A program made the translations under genes and the position numbers. Source: Bartonella bilalgolemi (lineage in GTDB: Bacteria; Pseudomonadota; Alphaproteobacteria; Rhizobiales; Rhizobiaceae). From it: DNA of 64,000 bases. The notes below the pieces were generated by a model. That model saw only the letters and a list, made by a program, of their open reading frames with translations. It was not told the origin of the DNA and made no database searches. This document shows, piece after piece, positions 29,293 through 38,844 of this stretch; the first letter of the stretch is position 1; each line of letters opens with the position of its first letter. Where the stretch lies: the NCBI RefSeq assembly GCF_023500045.1, contig NZ_JAMCOF010000007.1, positions 20,534 to 84,533 on the forward strand. Reading direction: 5' to 3'.

Positions 29293-29694
29293 ATGAAAAA
29301 GCTTCTATCTCAAGGGCTGATTTTTGTAAGTATTTTGATCTGTAATGATGCTTTTGCTGGATTTGGCTCAAATAAGTGGGTATTTGCACCTCAGGAGAAG
29401 GTTATAATTGAGAGACTCGAGTCAATTAAACAAGGGACGGAATATGAATGTAAAAACCTCAACCCTGTAGCCACATTTCGCTTAACATATACACACCCTG
29501 ATGGTTTAAAATATATGGAAATTATTCCTAACAATCCAAGTCAGGTCTCTCACGATAGAGACAAAAAAATATTTATTATTAGTAATGTTACATCCCTTCA
29601 TGTAAAGTTCCCTTGGGTAGGAGGACCTTACACTTTTGAGAATATAACCGACAATACAGTTATAGGAACAAACTGTGATGCAGGACAGTTGTAG
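29293..29694 (+). CDS. small secreted protein of unknown function
   Basis: This 133-residue precursor has a clear Sec signal peptide, with likely cleavage after AFA at residue 22. A strong GGGGG ribosome binding site precedes the start. The mature protein of about 111 residues contains two cysteines, Cys53 and Cys128, which could form a disulfide in the periplasm. The predicted structure is mainly beta, with alternating polar and hydrophobic residues and no membrane helix. I do not recognise the family. It stands alone between the kdsB terminator and the SRP RNA. An imperfect direct repeat covers its last codons and the bases just after the stop, so the C-terminus may have been altered recently. 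Confidence 0.7.
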   Translation: MKKLLSQGLIFVSILICNDAFAGFGSNKWVFAPQEKVIIERLESIKQGTEYECKNLNPVATFRLTYTHPDGLKYMEIIPNNPSQVSHDRDKKIFIISNVTSLHVKFPWVGGPYTFENITDNTVIGTNCDAGQL

Positions 29695-29718
29695 AAACAA
29701 ACTATGATGTAGGAGTGT
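29666..29718 (+). repeat. imperfect tandem repeat at the end of the secreted protein gene
   Basis: Two units of about 24 bases (29666-29689 and 29695-29718), starting GAACAAACTGTGATG and AAACAAACTATGATG, match at about 19 of 24 positions. The first encodes the C-terminal TNCDAG; the second lies just after the stop. Read one frame over, the second would encode ETNYDVG. Confidence 0.6.
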
Positions 29719-29884
29719 ATGGAGAAGAATAATCTTACTTTAAAATTAAGAAAGATTTATTTCTATGTAAGTACGCTTTTATAGCACATCCTGAAAGCTC
29801 ATCAAATTCAGATACAAATTTTAATCATCTGTATCATGTTTTTGGTTCTTTCTTGATTTTTTATTTTAAATCGATAATATAAGT

Positions 29885-29986
29885 GAGAGGGGGTTGGTGA
29901 TGGACGAACTGCTCGCCAATCGGGTCAGATCTGGAAAGAAGCAGCCCTAACGAGTTTTTGTACGGGTCATCGTACCAGCCTCCCTC
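29885..29986 (+). ncRNA. ffs: 4.5S signal recognition particle RNA
   Basis: This is the small bacterial SRP RNA, which pairs with Ffh to target nascent membrane proteins. The conserved apical domain is present: GGTCAGATCTGGAAAGAAGC, then AGCC, at about 29922-29945. The outer ends GAGGGGGTTGG and CCAGCCTCCCTC pair to close the long helix, and TTTT follows. Its position ahead of dnaX is common in alphaproteobacteria. The ends are estimated from the closing helix. Confidence 0.92.
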
Positions 29987-30202
29987 TTTTAAGTAATCTA
30001 TATATTTAAGTTTTAAAATATAGTACTTTAGTTTTTACGGTAGTATTTCTGTATCAAAGGAAGAGAAGTTTTGCGCTCTCTTAAATTCAAAAAATATTAT
30101 TCTTAAAATAAGCTCATTTAAAAAACTCTCTTAATATTTAAAGAGATTTCTGTTAATCTATCCTCCTATATTATTGAATATATATCAAAAAGAGCTTCAT
30201 AA

Positions 30203-32104
30203 TTGGAACAATTAATAAAAAATACTCCAGCAACAACGTCCTATCGCGTTCTTGCTCGCAAATATCGGCCTCAAAGCTTCTCTGATCTAATTGGCCAAGA
30301 AGCAATGGTGTGTACTCTCAATAATGCTTTTAAAACAGGACGTATTGCACAAGCATGGATGTTAACAGGAATTCGTGGAGTAGGAAAAACCACGACAGCG
30401 CGTATTTTAGCCCGAGCTCTTAACTATAAAACAAAAGATATTGATCAACCAACTACCTTATTCGATACACTTGGTGAACATTGCACACAAATCATTGAAG
30501 GTCGCCATATAGATGTTATTGAAATGGATGCTGCTTCGCATACTGGTATTGATGATATTCGTGAAATTATTGAACAAATCCGTTACCGCCCTGTTTCTGC
30601 ACGTTATAAAGTATATATTATTGATGAAGTTCACATGCTCTCAACACAAGCATTTAATGGTCTACTAAAAACACTTGAAGAACCTCCTCCGCATGTGAAA
30701 TTTATTTTTGCAACGACAGAAATTCGCAAAGTTCCTATTACAATTCTTTCACGCTGTCAGCGTTTTAATTTGCAGCGTATTGAAGCAGCTGTTTTGGTCA
30801 CCCATTTACGCAAAATTGCTCAACTAGAAAAAGTTGAAGCACAAGATCAAGCATTATTCATGATTGCCCGCGCAGCAGAAGGATCTGTCCGTGATGCATT
30901 ATCTATTCTTGACCAAGCAATTGCTTATGGTAATGGCAAAGTTGATGCCATTGCAGTACGCTTAATGTTAGGATTAACTGATCAATCTCGCATCATTGAT
31001 CTCTTTGAATCTATTATGAAAGGAAATATTGTTAATGCATTGTACGAATTACGCAATCAATACAATGCAGGTGCAGATCCCTTTGCTATATTAACAGAAT
31101 TAGCTGATTTTAATCATCTAATCACACGATTACGTTTGACACCAGAAATAATAGAAAATTTATCACTTACAGAAGAGGAACGCTCACGAAGCTTAAATTT
31201 TTCACAAAACCTTTCTATTCGTGTTCTTTCACGTAGCTGGCAAATGCTCCTCAAAGGCCTACAGGAAGTTAACCAAGCCTCCCATCCTATTCAAGCTGCC
31301 GAAATGTTATTGATTCGTCTTGCTCATGTTGCTGATTTACCAACTCTTGATGAAGCTTTAACAAATCTCACACAAGAAAAAAAAATACCTACGCTTGTTG
31401 AAAACCATTCTTCTCAAGAAAAAATAAATAAAAGCAACATTACAAAAACAGAAGGTGCACATAGCTACGCTTCTTCCCCAATTTTAGATACACTGCAAAA
31501 CCAATCTAGTTGCTCCCCCAAATACATAAAACAATTAAAGATTACAACTTCTGAAAAGACGGACTTTTGTGATAAGATTGAAACAAGCGAAAATGTTCAA
31601 ACTAATCAACTTGATAAAAACATAATCAATCTATCTCACATTGTACCCCAATCAGAAAAGGAAGCCACAGAACAAAAAATCATCATAAATTCTTTAAAGG
31701 ATATTATTGATCTAGCTGAACAGCATAATGAAATACATTTCAAATTGTTGATCAAAGAATTCGTTCATCCTGTCTCTTTTGAACCGCAGCACATTACGTT
31801 AAGATTTGCTGAAGAAGCTCCTCACTCCCTTGAACGTGATATAAAAAAAATGCTGTACCAATGGACTGGAAAACACTGGACTATAACTCTTATGAATGAA
31901 GGAGGAGAACCAACTTTACAAGAAGAAAGTGTCGCTATACAAAAATCTCTTTTTTCCGATGCACAAACAGACCCTGATATTGCAAAAATTCTCAATCATT
32001 TCCCAGGAGCAAAAATCATTGATGTTCGCTTCAATAAAAAAGAAAGTGATCTTGATTTAATCTCTAATGTCTTTGACACTGATAGTAATATAAATGATGA
32101 ATAA
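30203..32104 (+). CDS. dnaX: DNA polymerase III subunit tau/gamma
   Basis: DnaX is the AAA+ motor of the clamp loader, and tau also tethers the polymerase. It starts with TTG at 30203 and encodes 633 residues. Walker A is GIRGVGKT (56-63) and Walker B VYIIDEVHM (DE at 141-142), with the SRC box in ILSRCQRF. The zinc module of E. coli DnaX is not intact: only Cys94 remains, as in other alphaproteobacteria. A low-complexity linker (about 390-480) leads to the C-terminal polymerase-binding domain. A run of nine As (31377-31385, codons 392-395) lies right after the ATPase and collar domains and may allow slippage to a short gamma form. It heads dnaX-ybaB-recR. Confidence 0.95.
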   Translation: MEQLIKNTPATTSYRVLARKYRPQSFSDLIGQEAMVCTLNNAFKTGRIAQAWMLTGIRGVGKTTTARILARALNYKTKDIDQPTTLFDTLGEHCTQIIEGRHIDVIEMDAASHTGIDDIREIIEQIRYRPVSARYKVYIIDEVHMLSTQAFNGLLKTLEEPPPHVKFIFATTEIRKVPITILSRCQRFNLQRIEAAVLVTHLRKIAQLEKVEAQDQALFMIARAAEGSVRDALSILDQAIAYGNGKVDAIAVRLMLGLTDQSRIIDLFESIMKGNIVNALYELRNQYNAGADPFAILTELADFNHLITRLRLTPEIIENLSLTEEERSRSLNFSQNLSIRVLSRSWQMLLKGLQEVNQASHPIQAAEMLLIRLAHVADLPTLDEALTNLTQEKKIPTLVENHSSQEKINKSNITKTEGAHSYASSPILDTLQNQSSCSPKYIKQLKITTSEKTDFCDKIETSENVQTNQLDKNIINLSHIVPQSEKEATEQKIIINSLKDIIDLAEQHNEIHFKLLIKEFVHPVSFEPQHITLRFAEEAPHSLERDIKKMLYQWTGKHWTITLMNEGGEPTLQEESVAIQKSLFSDAQTDPDIAKILNHFPGAKIIDVRFNKKESDLDLISNVFDTDSNINDE

Positions 32105-32118
32105 GGAAACCAATCCCT

Positions 32119-32445
32119 ATGCGTGACATGATGAATATAATGAAAAAAGTCAAAGAAATGCAAACAAAAATGCAACAAATGCAAAGTGAATTGGCTAATC
32201 TGAAAGCAACTGGTATAGCAGGTGGAGGTCTTGTCAATATCACTATTAATGGTCAAAATACCATATCAGAAATAAAAATTGATCCTTCATTAATGAATCC
32301 TAAAGATGTAGAAATTCTTGAAGATCTTGTCATAGCTGCCTATAACGATGCTAAAAGTAAACTAGATGTAATTATTAAAGAAAAAACTAACAATGTAACT
32401 GCAGGAATGCCAATCCCACCGGGTTTTCAATTTCCGTTCTTATAA
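32119..32445 (+). CDS. ybaB: YbaB/EbfC family nucleoid-associated protein
   Basis: This small dimeric DNA-binding protein has 108 residues. It has the family's N-terminal helix rich in Met, Lys and Gln (MKKVKEMQTKMQQMQSEL), a central GGGLVNITINGQ strand pair and the C-terminal GMPIPPGF ending. It lies 14 bases after dnaX and 33 before recR, the standard operon. A link to recombination repair is suggested by context; its exact role is not settled. Confidence 0.93.
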   Translation: MRDMMNIMKKVKEMQTKMQQMQSELANLKATGIAGGGLVNITINGQNTISEIKIDPSLMNPKDVEILEDLVIAAYNDAKSKLDVIIKEKTNNVTAGMPIPPGFQFPFL

Positions 32446-32478
32446 ATAAACTATATTTTCATCCCTTGGTATAATAGC

Positions 32479-33084
32479 ATGTCTCAACATATTGCAGGCC
32501 CTGAAATTGAACGCCTTATTCAGCTTTTAGCACGGATACCAGGTCTTGGGCCACGTTCAGCGCGTCGTGCCGCTCTCTATCTCATTAAGAAAAAAGAAAC
32601 CCTGCTAGAACCTCTAGGATCTTCACTGCTAGAAACTGCAAATAAAGTTCGAATTTGTTCTGTTTGTGGTAATGTAGATACAATAGATCCCTGTTCAATT
32701 TGCACAGATCCTCACCGTGATGAATCAATAATTATTGTTGTTGAAGATATTTCTGATCTCTGGGCTCTTGAACGTGCAAAGTTTTTATCAGCACGTTATC
32801 ATGTTTTAGGTGGACGATTGTCTCCTTTAGATGGAATAGGACCTGATGAACTAAACATCACCTCTTTAATTAATCGTGTTACCAATAATTCCATTACAGA
32901 GATCATCTTAGCCGTTAATGCTACAGTTGAAGGGCAAACGACAGCTCACTATATTACTGATCAACTTTCTCAGTTTTCCATTAAAATCACTCGCCTTGCT
33001 CATGGAGTACCAGTAGGTGGTGAACTAGATTATCTCGATGATGGCACTTTAGCTGCTGCCTTACAAGCAAGAACTAATTTTTGA
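32479..33084 (+). CDS. recR: recombination protein RecR
   Basis: RecR acts with RecF and RecO to load RecA at gaps. The 201-residue protein has the helix-hairpin-helix region ([16 protein letters not shown], about 18-35), a four-Cys zinc finger ([16 protein letters not shown], about 57-72), and a Toprim domain with [12 protein letters not shown] and [12 protein letters not shown]. It is the last gene of the dnaX operon. Confidence 0.95.
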   Translation: MSQHIAGPEIERLIQLLARIPGLGPRSARRAALYLIKKKETLLEPLGSSLLETANKVRICSVCGNVDTIDPCSICTDPHRDESIIIVVEDISDLWALERAKFLSARYHVLGGRLSPLDGIGPDELNITSLINRVTNNSITEIILAVNATVEGQTTAHYITDQLSQFSIKITRLAHGVPVGGELDYLDDGTLAAALQARTNF

Positions 33085-33175
33085 AATTATTTATCTGTTA
33101 TTTATTTGATAATCCCTAAATTTATGATAGAAATGAGCATTCGATATTATGGAGAATGGGAGGGGAACCCCTGAA

Positions 33176-34201
33176 ATGCCGAATAAAGATTTATCTTCAC
33201 TCATTAATTTAGGACCGGGAATTTTAATCTGCGCGCTTATATCAGTATTTGCGTATGGTTTAGAAGTTATAGAAAAGCAATTTCTTGCAGAAGCATGGAT
33301 TGAGACTCTTGTTTTAGCGATTTTATTAGGCTCTATTGTCCGCAGTTGTTCTTCTCTTCCAGCATATTTTGATAAAGGTATCAATTTTTGTGCAAAAATA
33401 CTTCTCGAAATCGCTATTGTTCTTCTAGGCGCAAGCATTAGCGTCCATACAGTACTTTCCGCTGGTTGGACTTTACTTGCTGGTATTATAGTTATTATAT
33501 TTCTTACTATTTTCATCAGTTTTGTTATTGGGCGTTTTTATGGACTTTCCAAAAATTCAGCAATACTTGTTGCCTGTGGTAACGCTATCTGTGGTAATTC
33601 AGCTATTGTAGCCACTGCACCTGTTATTAATGCGAAAAGTGAAGAAGTAGCTGCATCAATTGCATTCACCGCTCTCTTAGGAGCTATTATCATTTTCATT
33701 CTACCTTCTTTACAACCATTCTTTAATTTCTCATTTAACCAATATGGCATATTGGCAGGAATGACCGTTTATGCTGTTCCACAGGTTTTAGCAGCAACAG
33801 CACCTATATCTTTCGTCAGTGTTCAAATAGCAACTCTCGTTAAATTAGTGCGAGTTTTAATGCTAGGCCCGATTATTTTTATTCTGGCAATCATTTACCC
33901 TCGGCCAGGATATCGTTTACGCTTACATAGTTTCATTCCATGGTTTATCATGGGATTTATTATCATGATGCTTATACGCTCAGCAGAACTTATTCCTACA
34001 ACTGCTCTTACCCCTATCAACTTTATTACCCAACTTTTCACTATCATTTCAATGGCAGGATTGGGATTAAGTGTTGATATTCGTTCATTAAAAAAAGCAG
34101 GATGGCGTGTTATATGCGCTTCAATCAGCTCTATATTTATCCTCAGTATCTTCAGTATTCTTATGATAAAGCTCTTTAATTTTGAGCACATAACATTTTA
34201 A
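33176..34201 (+). CDS. YeiH/UPF0324 family membrane protein, putative sulfate exporter
   Basis: This inner membrane protein has about ten hydrophobic helices and matches the YeiH (PSE, UPF0324) family, including the conserved VACGNAICGNSAIVATAPVI segment. A role as an anion or sulfate exporter has been proposed for the family but is weakly supported. I prefer the ATG at 33176 (341 residues), which follows a GGGAGGGG stretch. The ATG at 33149 would add nine residues and is also possible. It is not obviously in an operon: 91 bases follow recR and 236 precede tsaB. Confidence 0.82.
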   Translation: MPNKDLSSLINLGPGILICALISVFAYGLEVIEKQFLAEAWIETLVLAILLGSIVRSCSSLPAYFDKGINFCAKILLEIAIVLLGASISVHTVLSAGWTLLAGIIVIIFLTIFISFVIGRFYGLSKNSAILVACGNAICGNSAIVATAPVINAKSEEVAASIAFTALLGAIIIFILPSLQPFFNFSFNQYGILAGMTVYAVPQVLAATAPISFVSVQIATLVKLVRVLMLGPIIFILAIIYPRPGYRLRLHSFIPWFIMGFIIMMLIRSAELIPTTALTPINFITQLFTIISMAGLGLSVDIRSLKKAGWRVICASISSIFILSIFSILMIKLFNFEHITF

Positions 34202-34437
34202 AAGTATATTAAATACCTCATTTTACTTAAATATGGTTCGCAGAAAAATCTAAGATACTGAATTTATTTTACATGTGCCTTTTTTCTGTGCTAACAGACA
34301 TGCTATACTCAAAACACATCTCAAAAAATTATATATCCTACTGATCTAAAAATTTTTTAATATTTTATAGATAAATAAAATTTCTAAAAAATAAAACTGA
34401 CCTTTTATTTATCACTATATTCGGCTAAAAAGCGTTT

Positions 34438-35121
34438 ATGCTTATTCTTGCCATAGATACTGCTTCAATTTATTGTGCCGTCGCACTTGTTCAGCATAAA
34501 TCTGTTATCGCACATATCAGCCAATGTATTGGCAAAGGTCATGCCGAGAAACTCATTGGTCAAATCGAACAGCTAACTCATCAAGCAAATATCAAGCTTG
34601 ATCAGATTAATCGCATTGCCGTCAATATTGGACCAGGATCATTTACAGGTATACGTATAGGTATTGCTACAGCAAAAGCTTTGGCCTTAGCGTTAGAAAT
34701 TCCAGCCATTGGAGTAAGCTCACTTGAAGCATTAGCTGCACAAGTAGCTAATGAAAGTATCACATCAACCATCACTGTTGTCATTGAAGCCGGTAGAGGG
34801 ATGTTCTATCATCAAAATTTCAATAAAAATCTTATAGCTTTAAGCATGCCCAGCTTAAAAACACCCGAAAATATTGTCGTAGATCTATTCCAACACACTA
34901 TACTCACTGGTCCAGCTGCTGAAATTATTGCACTATATATTAAAAACAATACAATAAGCAAAGGAATTATACCGGTTTCCATTCCATGTGATGCAGCGGA
35001 CATTTTAACTTATGCAAGCCTAGCTGCAAATAAACAGCGGCAAACGCCACCACGTCCCCTCTACTTACGCGATGCTGATGCAAAACAACAAACTGATTTT
35101 GCTTTACCACGAAAACAATAA
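34438..35121 (+). CDS. tsaB: tRNA threonylcarbamoyladenosine biosynthesis protein TsaB
   Basis: TsaB partners TsaD and TsaE in making t6A37 of ANN-decoding tRNAs. The 227-residue protein begins MLILAIDTA and has the family's GKGHAEKL and NIGPGSFTGIRIG motifs of the ASKHA fold. It lacks the metal-binding His pair of TsaD, as expected. Its stop overlaps the start of rimI by one base. Confidence 0.94.
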   Translation: MLILAIDTASIYCAVALVQHKSVIAHISQCIGKGHAEKLIGQIEQLTHQANIKLDQINRIAVNIGPGSFTGIRIGIATAKALALALEIPAIGVSSLEALAAQVANESITSTITVVIEAGRGMFYHQNFNKNLIALSMPSLKTPENIVVDLFQHTILTGPAAEIIALYIKNNTISKGIIPVSIPCDAADILTYASLAANKQRQTPPRPLYLRDADAKQQTDFALPRKQ

Positions 35122-35612
35122 TGACTAAATCTTCGTTTACAAAAAAAAAATTTGTAATTGCACCATTAAACTCTGAGGACAGTATTTTTCTTCATCAAAT
35201 TCATAAAAATTGTTTTGCCTTATCGTGGACAAAACAAACATTTGAAGTCTTTTTAAAAGATCATTCTATTTTTGGCTATAAAGCCCATCCCATTGGACAA
35301 TCTCATCAAATTTTAGGATTTTGTCTCTGCCGTCTTATTCTTAGTGAAGCAGAAATTATAACGATTGCAGTTCATTCTAACAACCGTCAACAAAAAATTG
35401 GTAATTTTCTTATTGATCACATATTTCACCATCTTCGTCGTGAACATGCAACGAAACTTTTTCTAGAAGTAGAAGAAACCAATCTTCCTGCTTTAGCCCT
35501 TTATAAACGATTTAAATTTCAAAAGATTGCTAAACGCCCAGCCTATTATCAATCGCACAATGGATTTACAGATGCAATCATCATGCAAAAAACTTTCAAG
35601 CAAATAGATTGA
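35121..35612 (+). CDS. rimI: ribosomal protein alanine N-acetyltransferase RimI
   Basis: This GNAT-family acetyltransferase probably acetylates the N-terminal Ala of ribosomal protein S18. Of its 163 residues, the acetyl-CoA-binding region is AVHSNNRQQKIGNFLIDHI (about 90-108), followed by LFLEVEETNLPALALYKRFKF, a typical RimI stretch. The N-terminus resembles HKNCFALSWTKQTFE of the family. It is coupled to tsaB. In some Rhizobiales a fur-family gene follows; here miaB follows directly. Confidence 0.9.
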   Translation: MTKSSFTKKKFVIAPLNSEDSIFLHQIHKNCFALSWTKQTFEVFLKDHSIFGYKAHPIGQSHQILGFCLCRLILSEAEIITIAVHSNNRQQKIGNFLIDHIFHHLRREHATKLFLEVEETNLPALALYKRFKFQKIAKRPAYYQSHNGFTDAIIMQKTFKQID

Positions 35613-35626
35613 GATTAAAAAAAAAA

Positions 35627-35640
35627 ACGTTTAGAAACGT
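35627..35640. repeat. short perfect dyad just before the miaB start
   Basis: ACGTTT-AG-AAACGT is a perfect inverted repeat ending three bases before the miaB ATG and covering the usual ribosome binding region. No ordinary Shine-Dalgarno is visible there. Function unknown. Confidence 0.4.
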
Positions 35641-35643
35641 AAT

Positions 35644-37026
35644 ATGGATCATCGTAAAAACTCTAAAAACATACTTCCCAATGGCCCCAAAAAAGTTTTT
35701 ATCAAAACTTATGGGTGCCAAATGAATGTTTATGACAGCCAACGAATGAATGATAGTTTAAGCACTCAAGGTTATATCGCTACACAAACACCAAATGATG
35801 CTGACCTTATTCTGATCAATACCTGCCATATTCGCGAAAAAGCAGCAGAAAAACTTTACTCTGACCTTGGTCGCTTGCAAATAATACGTCAAGGACGTAC
35901 ACATGATAAACCTTTGATGATCGGTGTTACAGGTTGTGTTGCGCAAGCTGAAGGAAATGAAATCTTGCGACGTGCACCAACCGTAGATTTTATCATTGGA
36001 CCACAAATGTATCACCGCCTACCGGAACTATTAAAACAAGTCAAACAAGGAAAAAAAGTTGTTGAAACAGATTATGCCGTTGAAGATAAATTTACCCATT
36101 TACCACCTCATAACAAACGAGCTGTGCAACAACGAGGTATTAGTGCATTTTTAACAGTACAAGAAGGTTGTGATAAATTTTGTACCTTTTGCGTTGTTCC
36201 CTACACACGAGGTGCAGAAATATCCCGATCCGTTAAGCAAATCACTGATGAAGCGCGCCAGCTTATTGAAGCAGGTGTAAAAGAAATTACACTCCTTGGG
36301 CAAAATGTAAATGCATGGCATGGACAGGGTATCGATGGGAAAACTTGGCGCCTTGGAGATCTTCTCCATCATTTGGCTAAAATTAATGGTTTAAAACGAC
36401 TACGCTATACAACGAGTCATCCACGCGATATGGATGATAGTCTTATTGCTGCACATCGAGATCTTGATATACTTATGCCTTATCTGCATCTTCCTGTTCA
36501 ATCGGGTTCAGATCGTATCTTGAAAGCAATGAACAGACAACACAAAAGTATTCATTATCTTCATCTCATCGATAAGATCCGTGCTGCAAAACCTGATATT
36601 GCTTTTTCAGGTGATTTCATTGTAGGATTTCCAGGTGAAACTGATGAAGATTTTGAAGAAACTATCAAGCTTATTAAACAAGTAGGCTATAGTTCGGCTT
36701 ATTCTTTTAAATACTCACCTCGGCCTGGCACAGTCGGCGCAACAATGAAGAATCACGTTGATGAAACAGTAAAAAATTATCGCCTCCAGCATTTACAAAC
36801 CATTCTTCTTGACCAACAACATACATTTTTACACTCTAAAATTGGTCAAACAACTGATGTTCTTATTGAAAAAATTGGTCGTCACTCTGGGCAAATGGTA
36901 GGACGTTCCCCTTGGCTTTTACCTGTTGTCATAAATACACAAGCCTCTGTTGGAACTGTTATGAAAATCCGTATTAAAAATGCAAGTTCTAATAGTTTCG
37001 TCGGTGAAAAAACCGACATATATTAA
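35644..37026 (+). CDS. miaB: tRNA-2-methylthio-N6-dimethylallyladenosine synthase MiaB
   Basis: MiaB is a radical SAM enzyme that adds the methylthio group to i6A37 of tRNA. The 460-residue protein has three N-terminal cysteines for the second cluster (Cys25 in KTYGCQMN, then NTCHIR and VTGCVAQ), the radical SAM motif CDKFCTFC near residue 178-185, and a C-terminal TRAM domain. KTYGCQMN favours MiaB over RimO. It is first in a long plus-strand run leading to phoH, ybeY, corC and lnt. Confidence 0.95.
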   Translation: MDHRKNSKNILPNGPKKVFIKTYGCQMNVYDSQRMNDSLSTQGYIATQTPNDADLILINTCHIREKAAEKLYSDLGRLQIIRQGRTHDKPLMIGVTGCVAQAEGNEILRRAPTVDFIIGPQMYHRLPELLKQVKQGKKVVETDYAVEDKFTHLPPHNKRAVQQRGISAFLTVQEGCDKFCTFCVVPYTRGAEISRSVKQITDEARQLIEAGVKEITLLGQNVNAWHGQGIDGKTWRLGDLLHHLAKINGLKRLRYTTSHPRDMDDSLIAAHRDLDILMPYLHLPVQSGSDRILKAMNRQHKSIHYLHLIDKIRAAKPDIAFSGDFIVGFPGETDEDFEETIKLIKQVGYSSAYSFKYSPRPGTVGATMKNHVDETVKNYRLQHLQTILLDQQHTFLHSKIGQTTDVLIEKIGRHSGQMVGRSPWLLPVVINTQASVGTVMKIRIKNASSNSFVGEKTDIY

Positions 37027-37132
37027 AAGAATTTTATAGTTCTATTTTAAAATATAATCTTAAAAAGCTATTTCACTTTTAAAGGAAAATGATTATATTA
37101 AAGTTATAATATAAACAGATAAGGAGTATGGG

Positions 37133-38242
37133 TTGAAAGCATCAACCAAAAAATCAAAGCAAATTCCAAAGATAAAAAATATCCCCTCTCAAAGTAAAAG
37201 TATATTTAAAAAAGCTAATACAGTCAATATTAACCATGTTGTTTTAACTTTTGAAAACAACAACACTGCAAAAATAGTTTTTGGTAAATTTGATGAAAAT
37301 CTTGCTTACCTTGAAAAGAAACTCAAGCTTGATATTCGTCCACACGGTAACAAAATTTTAATCTATGGAACAGCTATTGCCATACAACAGGTACACTATG
37401 TATTAGACCAACTTTACCAAAAAGCAAAAACACATCCAGAGCTTACTTTATTAGATATAGAAAGTGCAATCGCTATGGCAAATTTGCCTGATGAGCAACA
37501 AGAGAAACTTCAAATAACCCAGCCTTCTGCACAACATACATTAACACAATTTAATACCCATAAAAAAACAATCTATGCTCGTACTTTAACACAAGACGCC
37601 TATATGCGTGCTATGGAACACACTGAACTTATTTTTGGAATAGGTCCAGCAGGCACTGGAAAAACATATCTTGCCGTTGCTCATGCTGTAATGCTCCTTA
37701 AATATGGTATCATTGAACGAATTATTCTTTCACGTCCAGCTATTGAGGCTGGAGAACACCTTGGCTTCCTTCCCGGTAATCTTAAAGAAAAAGTTGATCC
37801 CTATTTACGTCCCCTTTACGATGCTCTGTATGATATGATACCTGTTGAAAAAGTAGAACGCATCTTAGCCTCTGGAGTTATAGAAATAGCTCCTCTAGCC
37901 TTCATGCGTGGTCGAACGCTTGCTCATTCAGCAATAATTCTTGATGAAGCACAAAATACTACACCTATGCAGATGAAAATGTTCCTTACACGCATTGGAG
38001 AAGGATCACGGATGATTATAACAGGTGATTTAAGCCAAATTGACTTACCTGCAGGACAAAAATCAGGTTTAGTGGAAGCAATTCGTATCCTTTCAGATAT
38101 AGAAAATATTACAATTATTCATTTTAATGAAAAAGATGTTGTGCGACACCCTCTTGTTTCCACCATCATTCAAGCTTATGATCGTGATTCTATTGAACAG
38201 AAAAAGCAATACCACTCCCACGCTTGCCGTAAAAAAAAATGA
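37133..38242 (+). CDS. phoH: PhoH-like ATPase
   Basis: This cytoplasmic P-loop ATPase of the PhoH family is linked to RNA metabolism by its constant pairing with ybeY. It starts with TTG at 37133, six bases after a perfect AAGGAG. The 369-residue protein has an N-terminal KH-like region (about 30-100) and the ATPase with Walker A GPAGTGKT (about 171-178), LSRPAIEAGEHLGFLPG and Walker B AIILDEAQNT. It ends directly before ybeY. Confidence 0.93.
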   Translation: MKASTKKSKQIPKIKNIPSQSKSIFKKANTVNINHVVLTFENNNTAKIVFGKFDENLAYLEKKLKLDIRPHGNKILIYGTAIAIQQVHYVLDQLYQKAKTHPELTLLDIESAIAMANLPDEQQEKLQITQPSAQHTLTQFNTHKKTIYARTLTQDAYMRAMEHTELIFGIGPAGTGKTYLAVAHAVMLLKYGIIERIILSRPAIEAGEHLGFLPGNLKEKVDPYLRPLYDALYDMIPVEKVERILASGVIEIAPLAFMRGRTLAHSAIILDEAQNTTPMQMKMFLTRIGEGSRMIITGDLSQIDLPAGQKSGLVEAIRILSDIENITIIHFNEKDVVRHPLVSTIIQAYDRDSIEQKKQYHSHACRKKK

Positions 38243-38731
38243 GTGCAATTTCTCATGATTGCTATTGATATAACTATTGAAAGTGCTAAATGGAATGATG
38301 AGGAAATGCTTTACAATATCACTGACAAAGCTCTAGTTACCACATTACAGCATTTATCATTAAATGAGGTAACAAGTGAACTGAGCCTGCTTTTTACAGA
38401 TGACACGCGTATAGCACAAATTAACGCACAATGGCGTCATCACAATAAACCCACAAATGTTTTATCCTTTCCTGCTTTTCCTCTTAAAGCTGGACAAAAT
38501 CCTAGGCTTATGCTTGGTGATATCGTTATTGCGCAAGAAACTGTTATGCGAGAAGCAGAAGAAGAAAGAAAATCATTTCAGGATCATTTAACGCATATAA
38601 TCATTCATGGTATTCTTCATCTTCTTGGTTATGATCATGAAACAAATAATGAAGCTAATCAAATGGAAAAACTAGAAAAAGAAATACTTCAAAAACTATC
38701 TATAAAAGATCCCTATACTAAATTGTTGTAA
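38243..38731 (+). CDS. ybeY: endoribonuclease/rRNA maturation factor YbeY
   Basis: YbeY is a zinc-dependent endoribonuclease needed for 16S rRNA 3' end processing and ribosome quality control. The 162-residue protein has the metal site [11 protein letters not shown] with its three His ligands near residue 115-125. The frame begins with GTG at 38243, directly after the phoH stop. The ATG at 38255 (MIAIDIT) is an equally good start and gives 158 residues. Confidence 0.94.
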   Translation: MQFLMIAIDITIESAKWNDEEMLYNITDKALVTTLQHLSLNEVTSELSLLFTDDTRIAQINAQWRHHNKPTNVLSFPAFPLKAGQNPRLMLGDIVIAQETVMREAEEERKSFQDHLTHIIIHGILHLLGYDHETNNEANQMEKLEKEILQKLSIKDPYTKLL

Positions 38732-38785
38732 AATAACAAAAGTGAAACTTAAAATTTGTGTTATAAATAATAAAATTTAAAATAA

Positions 38786-38816
38786 TTGACGCAGCTATTA
38801 TAACAGCTATTATAAT
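38786..38816 (+). promoter_or_regulatory. putative corC promoter built on a 12-base tandem repeat
   Basis: TTGACG at 38786-38791 and TATAAT at 38811-38816 have a 19-base spacer. The spacer and -10 contain two perfect copies of CAGCTATTATAA (38792-38803 and 38804-38815). The repeat is certain; promoter activity is inferred. Confidence 0.4.
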
Positions 38817-38844
38817 TGAGAAAGTTTAGAAAATTTTTAAAACT

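Noticed and set aside
33091..33516. Minus-strand frame opposite the YeiH-family gene
   Set aside because: The plus-strand gene is clearly real, and the antisense product has no recognisable domain.
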